64,000 nucleotides of DNA from Seohaeicola saemankumensis (GTDB lineage: Bacteria; Pseudomonadota; Alphaproteobacteria; Rhodobacterales; Rhodobacteraceae), in contig NZ_JAINWI010000005.1 in NCBI RefSeq assembly GCF_021021435.1, positions 186,001-250,000 on the forward strand, given 5' to 3'. The translations under genes were made by a program, and so were the position numbers. Numbering within the stretch: position 1 is the first letter of the stretch; each line of letters starts with the position of its first letter. Shown here one piece after another: positions 15,038 through 23,191 of this stretch. A model generated the notes under the pieces. The model was not told the origin of the DNA. It made no database searches and saw only the letters and a list, made by a program, of their open reading frames with translations.

Positions 15038-16155
15038 CAGGCGGCAACAAGTGCCTTGGGATCGACAGTGGCGATCCCCAAAGCTTCGCCCACCGCGGCA
15101 TAGGTCAATTGCCCCGCATGCACGTTCAGACCCGCCAGAAGATGCGGGTCTTCCGCACAAGCGCGCTTCCACCCTTTATCGGCCAAGGCCAGCATGAAAG
15201 GCATCGTTGCGTTGCCAAGGGCAAGCGTAGAGGTGCGCGCAACAGCGCCGGGCATATTCGCCACGCAATAATGCATGATCCCGTCCACCGCGTAGATCGG
15301 GTCCTGATGGGTCGTGGCCTTCGATGTCTCGAAACAACCGCCCTGATCAATCGCGACATCCACCAGCACGGCACCGGGCTTCATCACGGCCAGTTGCGCG
15401 TGGGTGATCAGCTTGGGTGCCGCCGCTCCGGGGATCAGAACCGCACCCACCACCATATCGGCCATCGGCAGCAATTCGGCCAGCAATCCGGCCGAGGAAT
15501 AGCCTGTCTTGAACTGGCCGCCGAACACATCGTCCAGATAGCGCAAGCGCGGAAGCGAGCGGTCCAGCACGGTCACATCCGCGCCCATACCTGCAGCGAT
15601 CTTGGCCGCATGGGTGCCCACGACACCGCCACCGATCACCAGAACGCGGGCAGGACCAACACCGGGCACGCCACCCATCAATACGCCGCGCCCGCCATTG
15701 GCCTTCTGCAGCGTCCATGCGCCGACTTGCGGTGCCAGACGCCCCGCCACTTCGGACATGGGAGCCAGCAGCGGCAGGCCGCCTGAGCGGTCCGTCACGG
15801 TCTCATAGGCAATGGCGGTGCAGCCCGAGGCCAGCAGATCACGGGTCTGGTCGGGATCTGGGGCCAGATGCAGATAGGTGAACAGCAACTGCCCCTCGCG
15901 CAGCATCTTGCGCTCACCGGCCTGCGGTTCCTTGACCTTGACGATCATGTCGGACGTGGCAAACACCTCGGCAGCGGTGGCGATGATCGTGGCACCGGCG
16001 GATGTGTAGTCGGCATCTGTGAAGCCTGCCCCGACACCTGCGCCGGTCTCGATCAGCACTTCATGGCCGTGGGCCACAGCTTCCAGTGCTGCATTAGGTG
16101 TCATGCCAACGCGGAATTCCTGCGGTTTGATTTCTTTCGGACATCCGATTTTCAT
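15037..16155 (-). CDS. ald: Alanine dehydrogenase
   Basis: Ald reversibly deaminates L-alanine to pyruvate and ammonia with NAD. At 372 residues it is full length. It starts MKIGCPKEIKPQEFRVG, has the substrate-side KVKEPQ near residues 73-78 and the Rossmann glycine motif GGGVVGTHAAK near 174-184. The signature VDVAIDQGGCFETS is near residues 265-278. GGGAGGAAA precedes the ATG. It is divergent from an Lrp-type regulator, and the shared promoter contains a 9-bp inverted repeat, which is the usual arrangement for alanine-responsive control of ald. Confidence 0.96.
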   Translation of the reverse strand: MKIGCPKEIKPQEFRVGMTPNAALEAVAHGHEVLIETGAGVGAGFTDADYTSAGATIIATAAEVFATSDMIVKVKEPQAGERKMLREGQLLFTYLHLAPDPDQTRDLLASGCTAIAYETVTDRSGGLPLLAPMSEVAGRLAPQVGAWTLQKANGGRGVLMGGVPGVGPARVLVIGGGVVGTHAAKIAAGMGADVTVLDRSLPRLRYLDDVFGGQFKTGYSSAGLLAELLPMADMVVGAVLIPGAAAPKLITHAQLAVMKPGAVLVDVAIDQGGCFETSKATTHQDPIYAVDGIMHYCVANMPGAVARTSTLALGNATMPFMLALADKGWKRACAEDPHLLAGLNVHAGQLTYAAVGEALGIATVDPKALVAA

Positions 16156-16252
16156 TGTGGTTTCCTCCCATTTGTCGCGTTTTGCCCATGATGACGCAAA
16201 ACCGGCGCAAAGCGCTTGATTTCAGGGTCGCATTTGCAGCGCTTTTCCGGAT

Positions 16253-16286
16253 ATCCTTCGAGAAATCCGGTTTTTTATCGAAGGAT
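16253..16286. promoter_or_regulatory. Inverted repeat in the ald/lrp divergent promoter
   Basis: ATCCTTCGA at 16253-16261 is perfectly inverted as TCGAAGGAT at 16278-16286, 16 bases apart. It ends ten bases before the regulator start codon and lies about 100 bases from the ald start. The placement fits a binding site of the Lrp-type protein that controls both genes. Confidence 0.5.
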
Positions 16287-16296
16287 TCTTCGCTTC

Positions 16297-16755
16297 ATGG
16301 CCTTAGACCCGACGGATCGTCGTATTCTGGCTGTTCTCCAGCGCAAAGGGCGCATCTCGAATGCCGATCTATCGGAAGAGGTGAACCTGTCGGCTTCGGC
16401 CTGCCATCGCCGCGTCCAGCGTCTTGAAGAAGACGGCTATATCAGCAGCTATGTCGCCCTTCTGGATCGTCGCAAAATGGGGTTACCTACGCTGGTCTTT
16501 GTCGAGATCACCCTGTCAGGTCAGGCGGATGATCTGCTGGATGCTTTCGAAAAGGCCGTGTCGCGCATTCCCGATGTGCTGGAATGTCACCTTATGGCGG
16601 GCACCGCCGATTACATCCTCAAGATCGTGGCCGAGGATACCGAGGATTTTGCCCGCATCCACCGCCAGCATCTGTCGCGCCTGCCCGGTGTGGCGCAGAT
16701 GCAAAGCAGCTTTGCTTTGCGGACCGTTTTCAAGACGACGGCGATTCCGGTCTGA
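16297..16755 (+). CDS. Lrp/AsnC-family regulator, probable regulator of ald
   Basis: A 152-residue regulator. The start at 16297 gives the canonical beginning MALDPTDRRILAVLQRKGRI. The helix-turn-helix is near residues 25-45 (NADLSEEVNLSASACHRRV). The C-terminal RAM domain (ESLQADxL-like part QADDLLDAF, then CHLMAGTADYILKIVAED) binds amino acids and builds octamers. It is divergent from ald. In other alphaproteobacteria an equivalent Lrp protein activates ald when alanine is present; that is family knowledge applied to this context. Confidence 0.9.
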   Translation: MALDPTDRRILAVLQRKGRISNADLSEEVNLSASACHRRVQRLEEDGYISSYVALLDRRKMGLPTLVFVEITLSGQADDLLDAFEKAVSRIPDVLECHLMAGTADYILKIVAEDTEDFARIHRQHLSRLPGVAQMQSSFALRTVFKTTAIPV

Positions 16756-16822
16756 AAGCTGCGCGCGATACGTTGCCAACAGGACGCCATTCCAGCAGAT
16801 TGCCTCTACTGGGAGGATAGAC

Positions 16823-18409
16823 ATGCAGTGGGATTACATCATCGTGGGCGCAGGCAGCGCCGGATGCGTGCTTGCCAAACGTCTGACCGACGCAGGCCAC
16901 CGCGTGCTGCTGCTCGAGGCGGGCGGAACAGATACCTATCACTGGGTCCATATACCGATGGGCTATCTTTACTGCATCGGCAATCCGCGCACCGACTGGA
17001 TGTATCGCACGGCGCAAGAGGCGGGGCTGAACGGGCGGTCCTTGATCTATCCGCGCGGCAAGGTGTTAGGGGGATGTTCGTCGATCAACGGGATGCTCTA
17101 TCTACGGGGGCAGGCGGCGGATTATGACGGCTGGCGGCAGCTGGGCCTGCCCGGTTGGGGTTGGGACGACGTGCTGCCTTATTTCAAACGCTCCGAGGAT
17201 TTCGTGGAAGGCGAAAGCGAGATGCACGGCGCGGGCGGCGAATGGCGGGTAGAAAACCAGCGCCTGCACTGGGATGTGCTGGATGACTGGAAAGCCGCCG
17301 CCGTGGCGGCGGGCCTGCCTGAAACCACTGATTTCAACACCGGTAATAACGAGGGTGTGGGCTATTTCCGCGTGAACCAGCGCAACGGTTGGCGGATGAA
17401 CACCGCGCGCGCCTTCTTGCGGACACGCAAGGGGCAGGGGTTGCAGGTCGAAACCCATGCCCAGACCCGTCGTGTGCTGATCGAGGACGGGCGCGCCGTA
17501 GGCGTCGAATATCAGCAGGGCAGCGAGGTCAAAACCGCCCGGGCGCGGGCCGAGGTGATCCTGTCCGCAGGCAGCATCGGTTCGGTACAGGTGCTGCAAC
17601 TGTCGGGGCTTGGCCCCGCCGATCTGCTGTCGCGCCACGGGATTGCCGTAGTGCGCGATATTCCGGCTATCGGTGCAAACCTGCAAGACCATCTGCAACT
17701 GCGCTGCGCGTGGAAACTCAAAGGGGCCAAGACGCTGAACACGATGGCCAGTTCCATGCTGGGCAAGGCCAAGATCGGGTTGGAATATGTGTTGCGCCGG
17801 TCTGGTCCCATGTCGATGGCTCCCAGCCAGTTGGGTGCCTTCTCGCGCTCGCGCGAAGATCTGGCGACACCGGATCTGGAATATCACGTCCAGCCGCTGA
17901 CGCTTGAGGCGTTCGGCCAGCCTTTACATGATTATCCCGCTATGACCGCCTCTGTGTGTAATTTGCGCCCCGAAAGCCGTGGCACGGTCGCGATCACCAG
18001 TAATGATCCGCGCGATGCCCCGCGTATCGCACCCAACTATCTGAACACCGAAGGCGACCGCCGCGTTGCCGTTGATGCGATCCGGCAGGCGCGCCGGATC
18101 ATGGAACAAGCGCCGATGGCCCGCTATGCTCCCGAAGAGATGAAGCCCGGCTTCACAGCGCAGACTGATGAGGAGTTGAGGCAGGCTGCAGGCGATATCG
18201 GCACGACGATTTTTCATCCTGTCGGTACCGTTCGCATGGGCCACGATGAGGCCGCCCCGCTTGATGCCGAATTGCGGCTGCGCGGAATTGCCGGGTTGCG
18301 CGTTGTGGATGCCAGCGTGATGCCGGTGATCACCTCGGGCAATACAAACTCGCCCACGATCATGATTGCGGAAAAGGCGGCTGACATGATTCTTGCCGCT
18401 GCGCGTTGA
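16823..18409 (+). CDS. GMC-family FAD oxidoreductase (choline/alcohol dehydrogenase-like)
   Basis: A 528-residue flavoenzyme; the ATG at 16823 has GGGAGGAT upstream. The N-terminal FAD site is IIVGAGSAGCVLA (residues 6-18), and GMC signature 1 is RGKVLGGCSSINGMLY near residues 78-93. The C-terminal catalytic region contains FHPVGTVRMG and ITSGNTNSPTIM, giving the active-site His and Asn pair. Choline dehydrogenase and AlkJ-like alcohol dehydrogenases share this architecture. No betB, betI or transporter gene is adjacent, so choline is not favoured. It follows the Lrp gene after 67 bases; co-transcription is possible. Confidence 0.88.
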   Translation: MQWDYIIVGAGSAGCVLAKRLTDAGHRVLLLEAGGTDTYHWVHIPMGYLYCIGNPRTDWMYRTAQEAGLNGRSLIYPRGKVLGGCSSINGMLYLRGQAADYDGWRQLGLPGWGWDDVLPYFKRSEDFVEGESEMHGAGGEWRVENQRLHWDVLDDWKAAAVAAGLPETTDFNTGNNEGVGYFRVNQRNGWRMNTARAFLRTRKGQGLQVETHAQTRRVLIEDGRAVGVEYQQGSEVKTARARAEVILSAGSIGSVQVLQLSGLGPADLLSRHGIAVVRDIPAIGANLQDHLQLRCAWKLKGAKTLNTMASSMLGKAKIGLEYVLRRSGPMSMAPSQLGAFSRSREDLATPDLEYHVQPLTLEAFGQPLHDYPAMTASVCNLRPESRGTVAITSNDPRDAPRIAPNYLNTEGDRRVAVDAIRQARRIMEQAPMARYAPEEMKPGFTAQTDEELRQAAGDIGTTIFHPVGTVRMGHDEAAPLDAELRLRGIAGLRVVDASVMPVITSGNTNSPTIMIAEKAADMILAAAR

Positions 18410-18436
18410 ACCCTCTGTCAGCTCTTCCGGCGGGCC

Positions 18437-18470
18437 AAAAAAACAAACCCCCGGGCCAGGGCACGGGGGT
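18437..18470 (-). terminator. Rho-independent terminator of rpsU
   Basis: On the minus strand ACCCCCG (18470-18464) pairs with CGGGGGT (18453-18447) and is followed by TTTGTTTTTTT. It lies 46 bases beyond the rpsU stop. Confidence 0.85.
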
Positions 18471-18515
18471 CGTCTTGTTCTAGCGTTCAAGCTTTCGGGA
18501 AAGGGGACTTTTGCT

Positions 18516-18722
18516 TCAAAGACCGCCTTCGCGCTGGGCTTTCTTACGTGCCAGTTTACGGGCACGACGGATAGCTTCGGCTTTCTCGCGCGCTTTCTTG
18601 ACGGAGGGTTTCTCGAAATGTTGCTTGAGCTTCATTTCGCGGAACACGCCTTCACGCTGCAGCTTTTTCTTCAGAGCCCGAAGGGCCTGATCGACATTGT
18701 TGTCACGAACACTAACCTGCAT
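18516..18722 (-). CDS. rpsU: 30S ribosomal protein S21
   Basis: A 68-residue very basic protein starting [20 protein letters not shown] with the conserved [20 protein letters not shown] segment. S21 sits on the small subunit near the anti-Shine-Dalgarno sequence and helps initiation. The C-terminal helix is rich in Arg and Lys as in other alphaproteobacterial S21 proteins. It stands alone with its own terminator. The COQ9 gene is divergent on the other side. Confidence 0.97.
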   Translation of the reverse strand: MQVSVRDNNVDQALRALKKKLQREGVFREMKLKQHFEKPSVKKAREKAEAIRRARKLARKKAQREGGL

Positions 18723-18855
18723 GTGGTTTTCACCACCTTTCTAAGTTTGAGTTGCAAGAATTTGCAGGAGGTGGCCGTATAGCAAAGCGCGCCCTACTTG
18801 TCTAGGGTAACCCAGACGCGCCCCGTCGGGTATGACGGACAGGAAGGAATCCCTG

Positions 18856-19554
18856 ATGACCGATACAGATGTGAAAGAGCGGCTGCTGGATGCGGCCTTG
18901 ATGCATGTGCCGTTCGATGGCTGGTCCGAGGAGACATTCGCGGCGGCGATCCGTGATATCGGCGTTGCGCGCGCAGTGGCGCGTGCGGCCTGCCCGCGCG
19001 GTGCGGTTGATCTGGCCTTAGCTTATCATGCGCGCGGTGATGCCTTGATGCAGGCGCGTCTGGCAGAAACGGATCTGGGCGCTTTGCGTTTTCGTGACCG
19101 TGTCGCTCTTGCGGTGCGTTACCGGCTTGAGGTGGCGGATGACAAAGAGGTGGTGCGCCGCGGAACGGCCCTGTTTTCCCTGCCAGTCTATGCCCCTGAG
19201 GGCGCGCGCGCCATCTGGAACACATGCGACCTGATTTGGACAACGCTGGGCGATACGTCCGACGATATCAACTGGTACACCAAAAGGGCGACGCTGTCGG
19301 GCGTGTACGGTTCGACCCTGCTGTTCTGGCTTGGTGACGATTCTCTGGATCATCAGGCGACATGGTCCTTTCTGGACCGGCGCATTGACGATGTAATGCG
19401 CTTCGAGAAACTGAAAGCCTCGGTGCGGGACAACAAGGCGCTAAGCAGTTTGCTGGCCGCTCCGCTTTCGGTACTGGGAAAGATCCGCGCCCCGGGGAAA
19501 ACGACCGGTCAGGACGGATGGCCTGGACGCTGGCCCTCACAAGGCGGGCGCTGA
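18856..19554 (+). CDS. COQ9-family ubiquinone biosynthesis protein
   Basis: A 232-residue protein; AGGAAGG precedes the ATG at 18856, while an earlier in-frame ATG at 18832 lacks one. The N-terminal half resembles a TetR-like helical domain (RLLDAALMHVPFDGWSEETF). The C-terminal half has the COQ9 features DDINWYTKRATLSGVYGSTLLFWLGD broken over residues about 140-165. COQ9 binds lipids and presents the quinone intermediate to the COQ7-type hydroxylase. It is followed 27 bases later by a quinone oxidoreductase, which may be co-transcribed. Confidence 0.9.
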   Translation: MTDTDVKERLLDAALMHVPFDGWSEETFAAAIRDIGVARAVARAACPRGAVDLALAYHARGDALMQARLAETDLGALRFRDRVALAVRYRLEVADDKEVVRRGTALFSLPVYAPEGARAIWNTCDLIWTTLGDTSDDINWYTKRATLSGVYGSTLLFWLGDDSLDHQATWSFLDRRIDDVMRFEKLKASVRDNKALSSLLAAPLSVLGKIRAPGKTTGQDGWPGRWPSQGGR

Positions 19555-19581
19555 AACTGCACCACGAAAAAAGGAAGACTT

Positions 19582-20565
19582 ATGACCGATACGATGCGCG
19601 CTGTTGAAATCACCGAACCCGGCGGGCCGGACGTTCTGCGCCTATGCTCGCGGCCTGTGCCGAAACCTGCGGCTGATCAGGTGGTGATCAAGCTAGCCTA
19701 TGCTGGTGTGAACCGCCCCGATGCCTTGCAGCGCGCGGGGATGTATGCCCCGCCTCCGACCGCCAGCGATTTGCCGGGACTTGAAGGCGCGGGCGAGGTG
19801 GTGGCGATAGGCGCTGCCGTCACAACGGTGAAGGTAGGCGATCAGGTCTGCGCGCTGTTGCCCGGTGGCGGATATGCGGAATATGTGGCCACCCCTGCCG
19901 CACATTGCTTGCCAGTACCCAAAGGCATGGACCTCAAGCAGGCGGCCTGCTTACCCGAGACTTTCTTTACCGTCTGGTCCAATGTCTTCCAGCGCGGGGC
20001 CCTTAAAGCGGGTGAGCGGTTCCTGATCCATGGTGGATCAAGCGGGATAGGAACAACGGCCATCCAGCTTGCCAAGGCATTCGGTGCAAGGGTGTTTGTC
20101 ACCGTAGGGGCTGCTGACAAAGCGCGCGCCTGCGTGGACTTGGGGGCCGAGCGCGCGATCATCTACCGCGAGGAGGATTTTGTCGAAGTTATGCGCGCCG
20201 AAGGTGGCGCTGATCTCATTCTTGATATGGTGGGCGGGCTTTACATCCCCCGCAACTTCCGCGCGCTGGCCGATGACGGACGGCTGGTCCAGATCGCTTT
20301 CCTGCAAGGTGCCAAGGTCGAGGTGAATTTCAGCGATCTGATGCGCCGCCGCCTGACCATGACGGGCAGCACCCTGCGCCCGCAGAGCGATCTGGCCAAA
20401 GCCCATATCGCCGATGCATTGCTTGCCGATGTCTGGCCCTTGCTGGAATCAGGTCTGGTTGCGCCAGTCATGGATAGCGAATTTCCGCTAGAGGAAGCCG
20501 CCGCCGCACATGCACGGATGGAAGCCAGCGGTCACATCGGCAAGATCGTTCTCAAGGTTGCGTAA
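19582..20565 (+). CDS. NAD(P)H quinone oxidoreductase, PIG3-like (MDR superfamily)
   Basis: A 327-residue zinc-free medium-chain dehydrogenase/reductase. It has an N-terminal GroES-like fold (MRAVEITEPGGPDVL, AGVNRPDALQRAGMY). The cofactor domain has HGGSSGIGTTAIQLAKAFGA near residues 150-169. The catalytic-zinc cysteine and histidine pattern of alcohol dehydrogenases is absent. The AGVNRPDxxQRxG and PGGGYAEY stretches favour the PIG3/TP53I3-like branch. These enzymes reduce quinones or enals with NADPH; the physiological substrate here is unknown. A second member follows 52 bases downstream. Confidence 0.9.
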   Translation: MTDTMRAVEITEPGGPDVLRLCSRPVPKPAADQVVIKLAYAGVNRPDALQRAGMYAPPPTASDLPGLEGAGEVVAIGAAVTTVKVGDQVCALLPGGGYAEYVATPAAHCLPVPKGMDLKQAACLPETFFTVWSNVFQRGALKAGERFLIHGGSSGIGTTAIQLAKAFGARVFVTVGAADKARACVDLGAERAIIYREEDFVEVMRAEGGADLILDMVGGLYIPRNFRALADDGRLVQIAFLQGAKVEVNFSDLMRRRLTMTGSTLRPQSDLAKAHIADALLADVWPLLESGLVAPVMDSEFPLEEAAAAHARMEASGHIGKIVLKVA

Positions 20566-20617
20566 GCAGCCGGTAATCCTCAAAACAAGCGCGACCCCAA
20601 GGGAAGAGGAAACCCAA

Positions 20618-21601
20618 ATGACGACCATGGCCAAGACAGTGGTAATCGAAGAATTCGGCGGCCCTGAAAAGATGAAACTTGTGGATCGCGCTGTAGGCGA
20701 TCCCGATCCGGGGCAGGTGCGCATTCGCCATCATGCCTGCGGGCTGAATTTCATCGACGTCTACCAGCGGACAGGGCTTTACCCGCTGCCGTTGCCGCAT
20801 GCCTTGGGAATGGAAGCCGCAGGTGTCATCGAAGCCGTCGGTGAAGGGGTCACCCATCTGAAAGTCGGTGATCGCGCGGCCTATACATCGCAACCGCCGG
20901 GTGCCTATACCGAGGCGCGCGTAATGCCTGCGGCACAGGTGTGCCCGCTGCCTGACGGGATTTCCTTCGAACAGGGTGCGGCCATGATGCTCAAGGGGCT
21001 GACGGTCAATTACCTGTTCCACCGGACGGTTCCTTTGTCGCGCGGTGATACGGTTCTGTTCCATGCCGCAGCTGGCGGGGTTGGACTGATTGCTTGCCAA
21101 TGGGCGCGGTCCGAGGGGATCAAGCTGATTGGCACCGCCGGAAGTGACGAGAAATGCCAGTTGGCCCTAGATCATGGCGCAACCCATTGCCTGAATTACC
21201 GTGACGGTGATTTTGCCGCAAAGGTTCGTGAATTGACGAATGGAAAAGGCGTTGATGTGGTCATGGATGCCGTTGGAAAAGATACTTTCGAAGGCTCTTT
21301 GAACAGTTTGCGCCCGCTTGGAATGATGATTTCCTTTGGCAACGCTTCCGGCAAAGTGCCTCCCTTCGATCTTGGAATTTTGGGGGCTAAGGGATCGCTT
21401 AAATTGACGCGCCCGACCGTTTACACGCATATCGGCGATCACTTGACCTGTCAGGAAATGGCAGCGCAGCTATTCGCTAAAGTTGAATCCGGTGATGTGG
21501 CCATCCGTATTGATCAGCGTTTTCCGCTTTCCGATGTTGCTATGGCGCATCAGGCCCTTGAAGCGCGCCAGACCACAGGGAGCACGATTCTCGAACTGTA
21601 A
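20618..21601 (+). CDS. NADPH:quinone oxidoreductase, QOR type
   Basis: A 327-residue MDR protein; GGAAGAGGA precedes the ATG at 20618. It begins MAKTVVIEEFGGPEKMK (after a three-residue lead), with GLNFIDVYQRTGLYPLP near residues 45-61 and HAAAGGVGLIACQWA near 149-163, the nucleotide-binding turn. It matches the zeta-crystallin-like QOR group, which reduces quinones by single electrons or acts on alkenals. It is not a tandem duplicate of the upstream gene, because the two share only fold-level motifs. A strong terminator ends the run. Confidence 0.92.
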   Translation: MTTMAKTVVIEEFGGPEKMKLVDRAVGDPDPGQVRIRHHACGLNFIDVYQRTGLYPLPLPHALGMEAAGVIEAVGEGVTHLKVGDRAAYTSQPPGAYTEARVMPAAQVCPLPDGISFEQGAAMMLKGLTVNYLFHRTVPLSRGDTVLFHAAAGGVGLIACQWARSEGIKLIGTAGSDEKCQLALDHGATHCLNYRDGDFAAKVRELTNGKGVDVVMDAVGKDTFEGSLNSLRPLGMMISFGNASGKVPPFDLGILGAKGSLKLTRPTVYTHIGDHLTCQEMAAQLFAKVESGDVAIRIDQRFPLSDVAMAHQALEARQTTGSTILEL

Positions 21602-21623
21602 ACATCCCGATCTTTCTTCAGTA

Positions 21624-21662
21624 AAAAAGAGGGAGGGGCACTCTGCCCCTCCCTCTTTTTCT
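21624..21662 (+). terminator. Strong rho-independent terminator after the QOR gene
   Basis: AAAAAGAGGGAGGGGC (21624-21639) pairs perfectly with GCCCCTCCCTCTTTTT (21645-21660) around a five-base loop, followed by CTT. Confidence 0.95.
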
Positions 21663-21961
21663 TCGAGACAATTAATAAACGCCTACTTTTCTTGCGTTTA
21701 CCTGCGCTAACGCGGTTCGGGTGCTTTGAGATAAACCGTATAATCACAATAAACTTCTGTAATCCAAAGTCCGAAAACCCATCGGATGATTGCTTTATAG
21801 GAAACTTATTTCTTTCCTAAACTGGGCTTGTTCTTCAAATTCAATTTGTCTTCTGCAATTGAATCTGTATTGTCCTGCACATTCTCGACTTATTCTCCTG
21901 TTCTGGATGGGGGCTTGGTTGTTGAGCGTAGAACAGTCTTTGATTGAATGGATGAATCGAA
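21663..21961. other. AT-rich intergenic region before the H-NS-type gene
   Basis: About 300 bases, clearly more AT-rich than the genes around it (for example AGTCC, TTTATAGG and TTCTTTCC-rich tracts). No convincing gene is present; an open frame from 21790 overlaps the start of the next gene and has no ribosome site. The composition is what H-NS proteins prefer, so it may be an autoregulatory region. No exact promoter is claimed. Confidence 0.45.
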
Positions 21962-22282
21962 ATGACACAAATCAACCTGGAAGAAATGACCCTGCCCGAA
22001 CTGAAGTCCCTGCAAAAGAAAGTGGCAAAAGCCATCGAGGGATTTGAAGAGCGGCAGAAGTCGCACGCATTGGCCGAGCTTGAGGTGAAAGCGCGCGAAC
22101 TGGGGTTTTCCTTGTCTGAATTGACCGGCGCGCCGCAAGGCAAGGCCAAGCGCAAGGCTGCGGCTCCGAAATACCGCCATCCCGACGATGCCAGCATCAC
22201 CTGGACCGGCAAAGGCCGTCAGCCCGCATGGTTCAAAGCCGCCGTTACATCCGGTGTCTCACCGGACGACCTGCTGGTCTGA
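21962..22282 (+). CDS. H-NS-family nucleoid protein, HvrA-like
   Basis: A 106-residue protein. The N-terminal half is a coiled coil (LEEMTLPELKSLQKKVAKAI, EERQKSHALAELEVKARELG) for oligomerisation. After a basic linker (KAKRKAAAPKYRHP) comes the H-NS DNA-binding signature ITWTGKGRQPAWFKAA near residues 78-93. In Rhodobacter, HvrA is the member that tunes photosynthesis and nitrogen genes. The gene stands alone with an AT-rich upstream region and a 12-bp-stem hairpin after it. Confidence 0.93.
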   Translation: MTQINLEEMTLPELKSLQKKVAKAIEGFEERQKSHALAELEVKARELGFSLSELTGAPQGKAKRKAAAPKYRHPDDASITWTGKGRQPAWFKAAVTSGVSPDDLLV

Positions 22283-22289
22283 TCCTGTT

Positions 22290-22330
22290 CAAAGCTTTCC
22301 GTAGTTTCAATGAAATCTCGGAAAGCTTTG
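22290..22330. terminator. Long perfect hairpin after the H-NS-type gene
   Basis: CAAAGCTTTCCG (22290-22301) pairs perfectly with CGGAAAGCTTTG (22319-22330). It lies between the convergent H-NS-type and RNase T2 genes and can end either transcript, though only short T-runs flank it. Confidence 0.65.
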
Positions 22331-22351
22331 AGCCCTTTATCCGAAACCGTC

Positions 22352-23020
22352 TTAGCGCAACGGATCAAACAAAGCGTCCTGCAGCGTGCAATCCCGCTGG
22401 ACGTCGCGACCGCAAGGCACCGGATCAAGTGCTTTTGAAAGACATATCCTTGCCTCCTGAATGCGACCGTCGCGGCATGTGACGGTAAACATGTCAGGTT
22501 CCAGTTCCGGATTGTCCTTCAGGAATGCTTCCTCGATCAGACGTGCAGGCAGGCGCACAGGCTTGTCTAACCTGCGAAAGATAATGGGGCGGGTAATGCT
22601 GTCATAGGCTTTCCGCGACAGGTCGAAATAGCCCCGTGCGGTAAGGCCGCTGCAAACCCCGTGTTTGCGCCACTGGTGCCATGCCAGCCCCGATGTGCCC
22701 ATGATATCAGACATGGCTTGCGTCATGGCAGGCGTCGGTTGCGGTTCGGTTGTCCGGCAATAGCTGGGCCAACCGCGATGGTATTGCGGCCAGAGGCCAT
22801 GCAGCGTCCAGCCATGCCCGCTATCCTCGCGGCATTGCGGTGATCTGCGCGCATCGCCTTCCAACGCGCACCAGTTCGGGGACCAGCTTAACGCCATGAC
22901 ATAGTAATTGAACTCCCCGGGCCTCTCGGCCTCTGCTGTCAGTGCGCCGGCAAAGAGCAGGAACAGGGTTGTGATCGCGGACCGGAGCAACCGAAACAGT
23001 AAAGGCAAATCAGGCTCCAA
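22352..23020 (-). CDS. RNase T2-family ribonuclease, exported
   Basis: A 222-residue protein with an N-terminal hydrophobic export signal (residues about 10-31, cut after AEA). RNase T2 enzymes cleave single-stranded RNA through 2',3'-cyclic phosphates in the periplasm. Conserved segment CAS1 is WTLHGLWPQ with His74. CAS2 is HQWRKHG (115-121) with His115, Lys119 and His120. The usual CAS2 glutamate (HEW) is Gln116 here. Cysteines at 51, 63 and later positions fit the family disulfides. It is convergent with the H-NS-type gene and divergent from trcR. Confidence 0.9.
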   Translation of the reverse strand: MEPDLPLLFRLLRSAITTLFLLFAGALTAEAERPGEFNYYVMALSWSPNWCALEGDARRSPQCREDSGHGWTLHGLWPQYHRGWPSYCRTTEPQPTPAMTQAMSDIMGTSGLAWHQWRKHGVCSGLTARGYFDLSRKAYDSITRPIIFRRLDKPVRLPARLIEEAFLKDNPELEPDMFTVTCRDGRIQEARICLSKALDPVPCGRDVQRDCTLQDALFDPLR

Positions 23021-23191
23021 TCATAGTCTGGGTCAGGTTGGGCGCATTCGGGCTTTTCTTGGCGTGGCTTCTCTACTATATGACATCCAAGTTCCCCGAC
23101 AACGGTAACCCGCCCCCACCAAGGGCAGCCTTTTCAGGCAGCGGGAAAGATTTGCCGTCCGGGGTCGCATTCGGGTCAAGGAGATGATGAC

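Noticed and set aside
21790-22047. An 85-codon frame before and into the H-NS-type gene
   Set aside because: No ribosome site, overlaps a clear gene start, and lies in an AT-rich control region.
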